Assembly (NCBI GenBank): GCA_018257865.1 | Contig: JAEUBA010000024.1 | Span: forward strand, 62,001-126,000 | Reading direction: 5' to 3' | From: Stereocaulon alpinum | Taxonomy: Eukaryota; Ascomycota; Lecanoromycetes; Lecanorales; Stereocaulaceae | Length of the DNA: 64,000 bases | In this document: positions 43,874 to 55,623 of the stretch, piece by piece | Position numbering within the stretch: the stretch's first letter is position 1 | Layout of the letters: every line of letters starts with the position of its first letter | Made by a program: the position numbers and the translations under genes | Notes under the pieces: generated by a model | Database searches by the model: none | What the model was told of the DNA's origin: nothing | The model's input: the letters and a program-made list of their open reading frames with translations, nothing else

Positions 43874-45267
43874 TCAACCCACCCTGGTAGGAATTTTGAT
43901 CATACCCCTCTTTCGATCCTGGTGTGGAACTCCATACCTCGCCCCCACACCAGCAAGCCCCCTCCCATCCTTCCCAGCCCTCACATCAACGTTGACATCC
44001 TGAAATTTGAACACGCTCCTTCCGTGATCCACTTTCGTAACCTCGATCCTCTCTTTCTCCCTCCTGCGGTCCTCCCTTTCCTTCTTCGCCCAGAGATCCT
44101 TCTCATTCCGCTCTCGCATCCTTTGAATCCGCTCATCCCTCTGGACACCCTCATGTCTCCACTTCTCCATTAGGTAGAGCTCCGTATGTGGGATGCGGTC
44201 TTCGGCGGGGAGGAGACCTCGTTGGAAGGCTTGAGCAGCGTCGCGCCGGTCAAAGTGGCGGGTTTCGGAAACTGGCTGGAAGAGTTGGAGGGTTGTGGCG
44301 CGGTGGACAGGCAGATCGTTGATGGATTCGTGTACTTGAGGGTCATTGGGGATGTAGGGAGTTTGAGGAAGCATGGAGAGGACGGCTTTAGAGTAGGGCG
44401 TTGCGAGTGGTTTGCCCTGTAGTACAAGGATATGTCAGCAACATACATAGAATAGAGGCGAGGGTTGGTAATGCGGCATGGAAGTAGTAACTATGTGTTT
44501 CAGAGAGTTGTAATCTAATTTAGTAACCATGGTGGAAGTCTTCAAGACTAATCGAATTGTGTTTTCTCATCATTTCAATAGCAATCAAAACGTGCACGAA
44601 GACCAAATGAGACTGGACATACCTTGCTCTCCCACTCCTTTTCCACAGCCTTCAACCTTACGACAGCACCCACTCTTCTCATCTCGACCCCTAAAGCGGC
44701 ACTAACATCCCTCACACTTTTCCCCTGTACCATTACCCTCTCATAAATCGCATCCTTGAGCTCTTCGCTCAGCACAGACTGGCTCCTGAACAGCCGGTTC
44801 ATGGGAAATGGCATAAGATCCTCCGCCGTCTCTTTGGGTAAAGGGACCCCATGCATCGTAGCTCCTCGACTTGGTCGCTGTGCCTTCTTATCCTTGATCG
44901 TGGCCGTTTCGATGTCGACGACTAGGTCGCTGACCTCTCCTTCGTCCACGTCCTTCTCTTTACTTCGAGCCTTCTCTTCTGCCCCTCCTTCATTATTTTC
45001 TCCTGCACGCGCATCACTCGCTCGTATGAGGTTCCCGCCTTTGTCATAGGCGTTGATGTAGTTTGTAGAGCCAGGAAGGGGTTGTCTGAAGACACTTCCT
45101 GGGCCATTTAGCCACCGGAACATGACATCACGCTGCCGGGTGGCATGTTGCGGCGTGTACGAAAACTGTCTCGTGCGCGTTTGGCAGACGCATTGACATT
45201 GATGTGAAGGTATTGATGGGCGTGGTAAGGTTGGTTGCAGTCGTGGCTGCCGTAACCGCGGTGGCAT
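43874..45267 (-). CDS. mitochondrial ribosomal small-subunit protein mS45 (EMR1/Bot1/Mrps35 family)
   Basis: Two exons, complement(join(43874..44416,44623..45267)), 395 residues. The intron is 206 bp, with donor GTATGT and acceptor CTACAG. A basic N-terminus without acids (MPPRLRQPRLQPTLPRPS…) looks like a mitochondrial presequence. It is followed by FRWLNGPGSVFRQPLPGSTNYINAY and the family core MPFPMNRLFRSQSVLSEELK…RVMVQGKSVRDVSAALGVEMRRVGAVVRLK. The downstream segment across the intron has DRIPHTELYLMEKWRHEG and an Arg/Glu helix. This matches the eukaryotic mitochondrial regulator family, whose yeast member Mrps35 is a structural mitoribosome subunit. The long intron stands out among the short ones here. 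Confidence 0.88.
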
Positions 45268-45726
45268 TGCAGCATCAAATATGTACAGCGAGCTCCGATC
45301 TGAATCCTAGAGTCAGATACTACTGTTGATACACGAAGGGCGGTCGGACATGAATCAAAAGCTCAAATCGGTCAGATTGACGGCATCTAAACGTGCATTG
45401 GAAGCTTTAAATTAAGTCGGAAGAGATAATGCCAAGGCCGGTGCGCGCTAGTAATTCCAAGATCATGGGAATGGGGATGGAAGTCATCAATACCCCGAAT
45501 CTGGAGGCTCCATGAGCTTTTGTACGGAAGTGTGCATATGAAACTAATCTAGTGATACGCCAGCTCATGAAACATGCAATTTCTCGTCAAAACCGTATGG
45601 ACACCAGACGCCTAAGCTACAACCCATCAAACATCAAGACCAACTCATGCGTCAGCGTTTTCAGCTCCCACGCCTTCACTCTTTTATCATAGCCTCGAAC
45701 CACACACCTATCGACAAATATACCAA
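45268..45726. other. intergenic, mS45 promoter side
   Basis: 459 bp between two minus-strand genes; no further feature seen. Confidence 0.45.
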
Positions 45727-46670
45727 TCAGTTGTTTGACTGGCTGTTGAGGATCCTGAGGATAGCCAGAAACAAGTTGATGATGTCCAGGTAAAGCGAGA
45801 TTGCCGCAGCAATCTCCTCCTCAACATGGTAGTGGCGCATAACAAGCTGGGTATCGACCAATATATACCCACTGAAGATGAGTGCGGCTACCGATCCATA
45901 TATCATCTCCATCCTGTTATCGTACGGGAAGAAAGCACCCACGAATCCGAAAAGGATCAAGATCCACAGGCCTCCAAATAGGTAAGGCATCCAGGAAGTG
46001 AAGTCATACTTCGTTTGACACGCAAATAGCGTCAAAGCGACGAAGATGCCAGCCGTGAGTACGAGTGCCAAGAGGACTATCTTGGTCTCGTAAAAGGTGA
46101 CGATAACGGAAATCGAATAGGCTTCTAGTGCCGTGAAGGCGCCCAGGAATAGCAGGTTTGTTGGGTATGACTTGCGTTTCCAGAAGGTGAGAAGCATAAA
46201 TCCGATGGCTCCAAATAGTGAAACATACATCATCCAGACGTTACTCTGAATCCAGTCCCTGTAGCTTGTGTTGAAATATGAGATGGAGCTGATAGCCATA
46301 GTGGCAAGGATCTGGGCCGTTCTAGGGAATTACATCAGTATATGGCTTCTTCTCGTTAGGAGTCAGGAAACCTTACAAGATGGAGTACACTTTGCGGACG
46401 AACTGCATCCGAATAGGCAGTGTGGCTTCAGCAACAGAGCCACCGAACTATGTGCAAATCAGCATTCACGTCTACATATATGCCGACTCCACAACAATTA
46501 TGTATTACCTTGAAATCATCAGGAACGTTGTCATCTTCGCCTCTTGGCCCACCGAGCATAGGGTCGCTCGCCTCCGCTTGGTATGAGGGTGGTGCTTGGG
46601 TGTAGGATGGCGACGGCTCATCGAAAGAGTCGCGCTGAGGAGCGGCTTGGTATTTGGTGTTGGCGGCCAT
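45727..46670 (-). CDS. Bax inhibitor-1 / lifeguard (TMBIM) family membrane protein
   Basis: Three exons, complement(join(45727..46321,46377..46447,46509..46670)), 275 residues; introns of 54 and 61 bp and a 71-bp middle exon (FGGSVAEATLPIRMQFVRKVYSI). A Pro/Tyr/Ser-rich cytosolic N-terminus of about 50 residues (PSPSYTQAPPSYQAE) precedes seven hydrophobic segments, ending FLAILRILNSQSNN. The helix with VDTQLVMRHY carries the Asp conserved in the family (FSGYILVDTQLV). Members sit in ER, Golgi or vacuole membranes, leak Ca2+ in a pH-dependent way and restrain cell death; the yeast member is Bxi1. Confidence 0.92.
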
Positions 46671-47115
46671 TTCTCAATAGGTTGTAAAGAGCGTATGGTG
46701 GGAAACTTAGGATGAAGGAAGTAGGTAGATGTCGTTGGAAGGCGGCAAAGTTGCCCAGCGTCTCATGATTCAAGTTCGATGCAGCTCCGCTAGCTTAATC
46801 CGGCTTGCCGAAGTTTAAGCGGCAGGAGTAATATCTTCGGAGCCTTACAACTTTGGAGATGGTCACAGGATCGCTTCCGATATTAGTTGAAAGTTATGGA
46901 CTGATATATTCTTGTTTGATCCCTTGTATTTAGCACCACACATGCTTTTCAAGGGAAGCTAAGGTATCCTTCTGATTACACGCTGAAGAGGAGCAAATAG
47001 GAGATATTATCGGCGTTCAACCTCGCAGTTCGAGCGCCGTTAAAGAGCGCTCGACTGCACCTGTCCAGAAGCTAAATCATCGTCCCCATTCTCCCCAACC
47101 CATTAGCAGTAACAC
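46671..47115. other. intergenic, Bax-inhibitor promoter side
   Basis: 445 bp between the start of the TMBIM gene and the stop of the septin gene. No feature seen. Confidence 0.45.
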
Positions 47116-48607
47116 CTAAGACCCGTTGGTATCATCGATGGCCGTGCTCTGCTCCCTAGTCATGCGACCCTCCGCCTCTCTCAATTGACTCTCACGTGCC
47201 AATAGCTCCTGTCTTTTTTCGTTGATCTCACGCTGCACCTTGATCTCGATTTCGCGAAGCTTCTCTTCCTCACGGCGCAATTGCTCCTCCTTTAGACGTA
47301 CAGACTGAGATGCCAAATCTTCAGGGTTCATTGAAGAGTCACTATAACGAGTGTTAGCGATCCAATTCTTTCTGAAGTGAAGCAAGAACATAAAGCATAC
47401 ACTGAGGCTCCACCCTCCACACTCTTGCTCAGTTTCTCCGTTCGATAATTCTCGTAGAGGAAGTCATGAGTAATTTCCTTAAGATCTGCAAGATGGCTGT
47501 GAAGCAATGCGCTTCGGATTGCGAGGAAGTCAGAGTGACGGGGATTGTCGATCTCAACAACGCCCCATGGATATTGACGTGCTCTTACTCGTCGGCCGCC
47601 GATCTCGACCACCTCTTCAGAACCAACGATAGCGAAAGGCATCAAGCCTCGCAGTTCTGCGTTCTCCTCAACGGTGTCCTCGTCATCCTCCTCGATATCG
47701 TAGGGGAAGTTGTAGACGGGTATACGGTAGTGCTCGATATCCTCCATGACCAACTTCTTTGACTCCGCAAGCTCGGCTGGAGTAAGGGAGTCTGCTTTGC
47801 CAATGACGGGGATGACATTCACACGGGGCGAAAGCCGCTTCATCAGTTCGATGTCTAGTTCGCGTAGACTATTGAGACGAGGTCAGTATGGCTTTAATTT
47901 GCGCAATACATTTTAGACCTACCCGTGGCCAGTGGGTGTGATGAAGTAGAGCAGAGCATGGACACGATTGTCCCTGAATCTTGGGTTACGCTTAATACGA
48001 GATTCCTCTGCCAGAATATCATCATATTGTCGTTCAAGGTGTCCCACGATCTCCGAGAAGCTACACAGTAGTCCTGTTAGCACCAAAGTCGCTGGTGGTC
48101 AGATCCCGTGATGCAAACCTTGCTTCGTTATCGATCTGGTCACCGAATCCAGGAGTGTCAACGATTGTCAACGATATGCGAGTGCCCTCTTCGTCGAGCT
48201 CGAGCTCTGCATGCCATTAGCTCCTCGATGGTCAGAAGATTTCAATGCGCCCCACACACCAACAGTGATTGGCTTAATCCTGACACCCTCCTCGATGTGC
48301 GCGCTCTCTGGGTCATCGGAATCTTTGCTTTGGAGGACTCGCTTTCCGCACAAGGTATTGACGAAGGTGGTACGGCCTGGCGATTTGCAGTCAGCGCCCG
48401 TCACGGGTGCATTAGTGGATTGAGTGAGCTGTACCCGTTCCTGAAGCACCGCAGACCATCAAACAGAACTGAATACCCTTCTTGACGTTCTTCTTCCGAC
48501 GCATCTTAATCTGTTTTCGTGTGAGATGATATTCCATGCTGGTTCAACACAGGGGCCTCTCGGCCTGAGCTCTGAACAAGACTTACGGCGTTGAGGTTCG
48601 AGGACAT
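47116..48607 (-). CDS. CDC11: septin Cdc11/AspA
   Basis: Seven exons, complement(join(47116..47341,47401..47868,47923..48060,48119..48206,48260..48376,48435..48510,48587..48607)), 377 residues; introns of 53-76 bp. The first exon has only seven codons (MSSNLNA). Then come the polybasic region MRRKKNVKKGIQFC, the P-loop GASGTGRTT (interrupted by an intron inside its final Gly codon), G3 DTPGFGD and G4 IGKADSL. The septin unique element covers MPFAIVGSEE and RQYPWGVVEI. The C-terminal coiled coil is RLKEEQLRREEEKLREIE…. The tail and the SDFLAIRSALLHSHLADLK block fit Cdc11 rather than Cdc3/10/12. It is a filament-forming GTPase of the septin cortex at septa and hyphal tips. Confidence 0.92.
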
Positions 48608-48951
48608 AATGGCGATGGATGTAAGGTCTCAATAACTCAGGTCTGATGTAAGGGGTGTGCCGCAATTCTGGTCGAGATTAAGGGTTGTCAATTTCAAATG
48701 CTTGTCGGGAAAGTGTCAAAAAATGCTAAAGGGGTCACCTTGGTGAAATCTGGAGATCCCTTTAGCGTCTTGGCAGACACTCGGACATCTCCACTAGTAT
48801 TCTGCTCGCGCGCCATGATCCTCTTCACATGCGCAACGATATGCATACCTTTCTCGCCCATGTCCTTGAATTACTGTCCTTACCTTCGCTTGACTGCTTG
48901 CAGCCACCCTAGTCGTCTACCGCCATAAATTTCCTTTCTACAACTGTCGTC
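48608..48951. promoter_or_regulatory. divergent promoter region, CDC11 / HSV2
   Basis: 344 bp between two divergent start codons. It must carry both core promoters; no specific site can be assigned by eye. Confidence 0.5.
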
Positions 48952-50330
48952 ATGAACACTAGACCAGCAATTGATGAGTCTACCGGGCCTGTATCACTAT
49001 CGTGTGCCTTTAACCAGGACAGTAGCTGTTTCTCGGTTGGATTAGACACCGGATTTTGTGGTAACTACTCGCCCTGTCGATAATGTTTCCAAAGCTTCTT
49101 TTTACTAACATCTGCCTGCAGTCTTCAATTCGGAGCCATGTAAGCTTCAGGTCTCCCGAGGTATGACACTTTAGTATCCATCTACTTGGATTATGCGCAC
49201 CTTCCATGCCAACATTGATATTGAATATCGACAGACTTCAACGCTGGTATCGCAATAGCAACAATGCTGGGGCGAAGCAACTTTGTTGCCCTTGTCGGTG
49301 GGGGTAGGCAACCAAAATTCCCACAGAACAAGGTTGGTGAGACTCCGAATTTCAAAGTTGCAAATCTGAAACGAGCGGCTAATCACTGCTTTGATAGGTC
49401 ATGATATGGGATAACGCAAAGCAAAGCGTCGCCATAACGCTTGAGTTCCGCTCCCCAGTCCACCGCGTTTGCCTTTCTCGAGATCGCATAGTAGTCGCTC
49501 TTCAAAACAGTGTGCACATTTACCGTTTCTCGTCGACTCCAGAGAAAATATCGGTATTCGAGACAGCCGACAACCCAAACGGCCTCTGCTGCCTCGGGTC
49601 AAAGGTGGTAGCGTTTCCTGGACGGACACCTGGGCAAGTGCAGATGGTAGAACTTGATAAAGGAAATGTTAGTATCATACCAGCGCATGGGACACCGCTG
49701 AGAGCCATGGAAGTGAGCCCGGATGGAGAGATTCTGGCAACAGCAAGTGAGACTGGGACATTGATACGGTTATACTCGACCGCCAACTCTGCCCGTGTCG
49801 GAGAGCTGCGGAGAGGCGTCGATCCTGCTATAATCTTTTCGATAGCTATTTCACCCGATAGTACTCTTCTGGCTGTGACTTCCGACAAGTCGACGCTACA
49901 TATCTTTGACCTTCCTAGCATCATCGCGCACTCTAGGCATGGGTCTATGACATCTGAGAGACCACACCGCAACTCAAATAGCTTCTCTACCAACGGTAGC
50001 GCCGAAGAAGGCAACAATCAGAAGTGGGGTATACTGGGCAAAATACCGCTTCTACCTCGTGTATTCTCTGACGTCTATTCTTTCACATCCGCGCACTTCG
50101 AGACCGATGATGAACCACAAACAGATTTGGGAAAGAAGGCGATCATGCCAATTCCAGGTATACCTGGTGGTAAACCAAGGAAAGGTATCATTGGGTGGAA
50201 GGATGACTACACCATAATTGTCATTGGCGCCGGCAGAGATGGTCGTTGGGAGAAGTTCATCCTTGGTGAAGGCGAGGGTGGGAAAAGGCATCTGGTGAGG
50301 AACGGTTGGAAGAGATATCTGGGGAGTTGA
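48952..50330 (+). CDS. HSV2: PROPPIN WD-repeat protein Hsv2 (Svp1-like 2)
   Basis: Four exons, join(48952..49060,49122..49160,49235..49332,49398..50330), 392 residues; introns of 61, 74 and 65 bp and a 39-bp second exon. The N-terminus is SLSCAFNQDSSCFSVGLDTGF, a classic first PROPPIN blade, followed by NFVALVGGGRQPKFPQNKVMIWD and LAVTSDKSTLHIFDLPS. The phosphoinositide-binding motif is LRRG (GELRRGVDPA), a known variant of FRRG. A seven-bladed propeller that binds PI3P and PI(3,5)P2 on endosomes, vacuoles and autophagic membranes. The SDKSTLHIFD stretch and loop pattern fit Hsv2/WIPI3-4 better than Atg18. Confidence 0.9.
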
Positions 50331-50826
50331 CGGCACGGCGTCACGATGAATGGATTGAATGACTTTATGAAGCATGCGGCGCACAGCATACAGCGTCAAA
50401 CGCTACATGGCGTTGCAGAGCACGGAAGAATCAAGGCGTTGGTCAAGAGCCATTCTTCCTTCGATAGCTTATCGCTTGTAGGCTGTCTGTAGAACAATCT
50501 CCTGGCTTCACGACTCCTCCACAGACTTTTCCCAATGTACTGTGCCTCACTTCAAACCCCTCAGATTGACTTCTGGTCCTTAGAGCGCCCATCGTGCTTG
50601 TTACCGCCGATGCTGAGTTCACTGACCCTGTGTCTACAGCTAGCTAACACATGAGCTCTCAGACCGTTATCGTAATATTGTGTGGCATCTGCCGAGTGAC
50701 TTGACAGGACGTCGTGGGACTTCGCAGGAAATCGTAGAAGCATAACTAGAAGTCTTACTTGGTGGATATCATTCCCCAATTTCGGAACCTCAGAGCTTGG
50801 ATTTCTGAACGGCATACGTTGGTTCA
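50331..50826. other. convergent 3' region, HSV2 / IST3
   Basis: 496 bp of shared 3' flank; no feature seen. Confidence 0.45.
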
Positions 50827-51558
50827 TCAAGGACTTCTTGAGCGTCTTCGATGGTGATGTCCATGGCGATGGCGCCGCCCATCTCTATCGTCAGAAACAT
50901 CACTCCTTCTCCTTTCCCTCCGTCCATCCTTATCACGATGACTACGATGATGATGCCGATGACTCCTCGTTTTCTCCCCATCCCTCCCACCGTCTTTCTT
51001 CAATTTCGCCAACGCCCTAGCAACCTCCTCCCTCTTTTCCTGCACCAGATAGTCCTTCATAGGATCATCATCGTCATGTTCCCTCTCCAAATTCAACAAC
51101 TCAATTTCCTCCTTAATCAACGGCATCCTCTTCTCCTCCACATCCCCGTCAGATACACCTTCATCGTTCACTACCTCGTGCAACTCCCGCGCAGCCTCTT
51201 CCTCCTCCTCCCCATCCTTTCTCTTATACCGCGTATGATCCACCTTCAGCACCCGTCCCATCATACTCGCTCCTCCGAGATTATCCACCGCCAAATCCGT
51301 ACTCCTCTGATCCTCGTATTTTAAAAAGCAAAAACCTTTCGACTTCCCAGACTCCTTATCTCGGATGAGGTTTATGTACGTGGGTTCGCCGTATTGGGAG
51401 AATATGGTGAGGATATCGCCTTCGGAGAGGTCAAAGGGGAGACCGCCTATGTAGATGAATGCTGTGTCCGCGAAGTCGCGATGCCAGGAGCCTTCGGGGG
51501 GAGTGAGGGTTTCGAGTTCGCGCTTGTTTATAGATTGGATCTCGCGAATTGTGTTCAT
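50827..51558 (-). CDS. IST3: Ist3/Snu17-type RRM protein of the RES splicing complex
   Basis: Single exon, 243 residues from ATG 51558 (MNTIREIQSINKRELE); a frame extension of 25 codons upstream looks like leader. The segment SWHRDFADTAFIYIGGLPFD leads into one RRM (about 33-110) with RNP2 FIYIGGL and RNP1 KGFCFLKY, then DQRSTDLAVDNLGG and LKVDHTRYK. These are the hallmarks of Ist3/RBMX2, including the tryptophan before the RRM. An acidic stretch and an Arg/His/Asp/Ser-rich tail (RRHRHGHHHRRRSRSP) follow. It is the core of the RES complex with Bud13 and Pml1, acting on pre-mRNA in the activated spliceosome. Codons turn from C-ending to G-ending along the gene. Confidence 0.92.
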   Translation of the reverse strand: MNTIREIQSINKRELETLTPPEGSWHRDFADTAFIYIGGLPFDLSEGDILTIFSQYGEPTYINLIRDKESGKSKGFCFLKYEDQRSTDLAVDNLGGASMMGRVLKVDHTRYKRKDGEEEEEAARELHEVVNDEGVSDGDVEEKRMPLIKEEIELLNLEREHDDDDPMKDYLVQEKREEVARALAKLKKDGGRDGEKTRSHRHHHRSHRDKDGRRERRRSDVSDDRDGRRHRHGHHHRRRSRSP

Positions 51559-53844
51559 AGTTGCTGAGAGTGGAGTGAACAGCTTACTAGTAAGCGGAGG
51601 TTGACTGGTTTGCGGGATGTGACCTTGGATCAATAGGGCGAGTTGATAAAGATCTTACGGAGCTACAGGGTCTTGGTTTCAGGGCTTAACGGCCCGGGAG
51701 CTGCCGCCGGTGCCGCTTCTTAGGCTGTTTCCCGCTGCGAGAGCTGCTAAGGTTTCTGGGCATCAGATTCTTATTCTGACATTCAATCTTCTGTTAGATA
51801 CGGAAGGCTACCGAAGGTCTTCCCATGGGTGTGCAAAATTTCTAAACCTCACTGCTATCTAAAGGGCTAGAAGACGTCTCTACAAAGTTGCAACTTTTGC
51901 ACTGTACGTTCACGATGATGCCAATTCCGAAGTAGGATCGATGAGCTTTCGGTGTAAAGTGTTGATGCAGGGCATGGATTCATGGAGCTGCGCGTCAGAC
52001 TATCGTCTTTGAATTCAATCCGAAACCTGGTTCAGCCCTGATGCAGTGGGCCAAAGTTCCTCATGTTATTCCATGCCAGGGTGACAGATGTGGCGGCCTT
52101 CAGCGCTATCGGCGTTAGGCAAGAGCGAACGTCTCAACTCTCATGACTTTGATGGTGGACGACGATATGTATCCTTGTCCTTGTGACATCTGCTCGCCTA
52201 TATACGCTACAGTCTCTTCCTTCTGACGGTGATAAATGACTCCTGCAATCAAAGTCACTAGGCCTTCCTATCCGCAGTTCTTGAGCTGCTTCACGCTTGA
52301 GGCTAAGACTGTAATTACAATCTACCGATTACTATACAATTACAAGGCTTCAGGAATAGCTTACCTTGTGCTTTTGAGTAACAATATCGCATCATGAAAG
52401 CATTCGGAGTGCGATACAGTTCCTAAAACATGACGTCGCTTGATTTTGAGGTAGCAGGCTTCTTGATACTTGAGGTAGCTCTTTATGTGGTTAGAGACTT
52501 ATATTCCATGCTTGCAATTGAAGACGACTTGGAAACAACTAAAGTAGTTCCACAACAATTATACTAAGGGTCATTAACGACTCTCCTTTGATGACTGGGA
52601 AAAGTCAAATCTATTCGATGCATAACATGTTTGTGATAGACCAGAGACAGTCTCACGTCGTACGACAAGGGTACTCGACCCGCCTTCGCTTCTGAGCCGA
52701 ATCGCATCTTCTCGCACAAAGATCCTGAGATGGAATCGAGGTCATACCTATGCTTTGTCTCAGCAGAGGACCGATACCCGGTGCTGGGGTTGGCTCCGAT
52801 GGAAATCGACCCTTACAGACTAGTCAAGTGACCATAAAAGGACGAACTTATCACAGTGCTTCTCCACCGGTCTAGAAGAATGTGTACCTCCTAGTATACT
52901 TCTACGTACTAAGAGCCCCTCTTTTCTACTACGCTGTATCAAAATGTCGTTTTTGTGGCTGTTATAGATGCTTGGCATCATCTTGGGCCTACCGAATATA
53001 GAAGGCTGGATATTAAGCCAGACAATCAAACAACCCTCGAGATCGGGTCTGCTGATGTCATTGAAACTATGATCATGGAGAAGGAATGCCATCGTCCCTG
53101 CTTAGGACTAGCAGCTCAAGGACTCGCCAAGCTGGGTGCTAGACAGTCTCGATTCCCCTGCACAGGTTATGCTGTGAGCCGATGCATCGAAGTCCCTTTT
53201 CCGCTCGGGGACGTAACGGAAACATATTTTACGGTGGCTTGTAGGAGCTTGGCTGATCCATTCTTAGCCTGAGTTGTGCAATGGCAGACACCTTCTACAA
53301 ATCTGGGAATGCTTGGAGCGCTGACCGAAACCTCGATCATGAAGGCGCACGGATGTGCTTCTATAATATTGACGATATCTGTTCGCTCCGACAATTATTC
53401 ACTTGCTGTACTCTGAGCAAACTTTCGGGCTTTGCAATATGGGGGGTTCATTCTGCCGGCCAAATATACCAAGGCATGCTATCTGGAGCACTAGTGCCGC
53501 ACATAAAACGTGTTGGGATAACGTATTCAATCATCCTGATTGTAGGAACAATCTACAAAACGTGAAGTCGGGGTGAGATGCAACACAATCGTGATGTAGA
53601 AGACGACCGTCCCAATCATACAGTCCATCATTCCCCTATCCACCCCCAAGATATAATACTCAAAGCACCGTTGTAGATGAGCTAGGGTACGTTTCCGGGT
53701 CGGGCGGGCGTAGCCGAACGGAAACTGCACAGGCCACCCCAGTCTTCTTCAAGGCTTGGCGCGTTCTGTCACGTCCCATATCTAAACTACCCTTTGACTT
53801 TCGCTGTAGATACTTACAGTTACCTGGCATCCGACGTACCAGCC
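51559..53844. other. divergent intergenic region, 2.3 kb
   Basis: Between the IST3 and dynein LIC starts. Frames at 52820-53092, 52955-53272 and 53281-53565 are short, overlapping and without domains. No repeats found. It holds at least the two promoters; the rest is unexplained. Confidence 0.4.
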
Positions 53845-55623
53845 ATGAGTCGACAATCTAACTTCAGAGGCCCAATAACGGCAAATCAAACCAACAATGA
53901 CCGCTCTCAAAGCAAAGGCGAAGAAGAGAAGGGCATGTGGTCATCCATGCTAGACAGCGTTGCTAGCGGGAAAAAGCTGCCAGAGAAGAACGTAGTGGTG
54001 CTAGGGGGAAGTCCAGACACGCAGAAGGAGTTCCTTGAATTGATGGCTTCTGATGCTCCAAAGAGACCACACGATCGATATAGAAGAAAGCCTGTTATCG
54101 CTAATGACTTCGCGCTTGGGTATACTTATCAGGATGTGCTTGACGCTGATCATGAAGGTGAGCCAACAGGACGTGCTTTGCAGGGAGAGACTGTACTGAA
54201 GGTACCTAGATATACTCGCTCGACTATCAATCTACCTTCTGTCCGAGCCCTCACGATCCTTCGTTCCTCTCCTCAGACCACTGTTTACAGCACAATCGAT
54301 ACCAGAAACCCTACTCGTCCTGTTACTAGACTGGAATGAGCCATGGTTATGGGTTAGGCAATTACGAGATTGGATCGTGCTGCTGCGAAGTATCACCTCA
54401 GATCTGGAAATGCCGGCCAAAGAGGCGATGGCAGAGGTTATGAAGGAATGGCAGCAACGAAAACGAGGAATATCGGTATATGACAGTGGGGGCTCAGGCA
54501 CGGGCAGTGAGGGCAATGTCACGTTACCGCTAAGTCAAGGGGAGTGGGATGAGCCGTTGGGGATGCCGCTTTGTGTTGTTTGTCATAATGTTGGTCTCTG
54601 GGGTATAGCTACGTCGACATGAAAGGCTGATATCAGTCTGCAATAGGCCGATAAAATTGACGGTCTTGAAGTGGAGCAAGGCTGGAAAGATGAAGAGTTT
54701 GACTTCGTGTTGCAGTTTCTGCGGACGATACTTATGAAGCGTGAGCTCAGACTAGCATCTACTCCACACGAGCTCTACTGACTGCTGTAGATGGCGCATC
54801 TCTGATCTATACTTCGAACTCTGCACCAAACTCGCTACCTGCGTTAATCCACTCAACCCTCGGCATACATTCGTTACTTAAAAAACAAGCTCTCAAGCAC
54901 AATGTTATCGATAGAGACAAAGTTCTGGTTCCACTAAATTGGGACTCATGGGGTAAGATTAGGGTACTGCGGGAAGGATTCAATGTCGAGGGAACAAGCA
55001 GCGGATGGACCCTCGACATTCAAGTACCTCGGCCATTTCTTGACATCAATGCAGAGCCCACTGGGGCCTCTATGTCCGGCCAGAACCCTTCACCGGAAGG
55101 TGCTGTCCTTACAAACTACGAAACAACCATAATCGACCCTCGAAATTCGAAATCCACCAGTCCTCTAGACGCCGAACCCAAAATCGAAGTCTCGACCCGT
55201 CCAACCCAAGACTTTCTCGCGATTCAACTCGAATCCATAACCCGTCTCCAAGCCGAAGAAGACCGCGCCGCGGCCTCCTCCAAGAACCCAAGCACCTCTT
55301 CATTCAATAACAAACAGCATGACGAGCGTGTAAATGAGCACATTGGCCCTGTGCAGGTGAATATGGGAGGCATACAAGTTGATGCGGATGACATGTTGAA
55401 GAAGCTGAAGAACAGAGAAAGGGAGACGGTCACCAAGACGCCGGAGCCCGATGCTGTTAGCGCGAGTGGGACAAAGAGCCCAGACGAATTGAAGGCGCAG
55501 AATGAAGCTTTGAATTCTTTCTTCGCGGGATTGATGAAGAGGGGAACTGGGAGCCCGAGAAGTACGCCTGGGAGAGAGGCAAAGAGTGGTGGGTCTAAGG
55601 ATACTCCTAGCAAGAAAGCTTAG
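53845..55623 (+). CDS. cytoplasmic dynein light intermediate chain
   Basis: Four exons, join(53845..54157,54210..54589,54647..54740,54791..55623), 539 residues; introns of 52, 57 and 50 bp. It begins MSRQSNFRGP and continues WSSMLDSVASGKKLPEKNVVVLGGSPDTQKEF. This is a Ras-like core whose P-loop is degenerate (no GKS/T), as in fungal LICs. Next come FALGYTYQDVLDADHED, LLLDWNEPWLWVRQLRDWI and NWDSWGKIRVLREGF. Near the end, EALNSFFAGLMKRGTGSP matches the adaptor-binding helix of LIC, with its paired aromatic residues. It links dynein heavy chain to hook/BICD-type adaptors for retrograde vesicle and nuclear transport. An upstream in-frame ATG at 53794 is possible. Confidence 0.92.

Noticed and set aside
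43775..44173. 132-codon plus-strand frame
   Set aside because: Exact antisense shadow of the mS45 last exon.
49520..50017. 165-codon minus-strand frame
   Set aside because: Antisense to the HSV2 last exon, which is a clear WD-repeat coding sequence.
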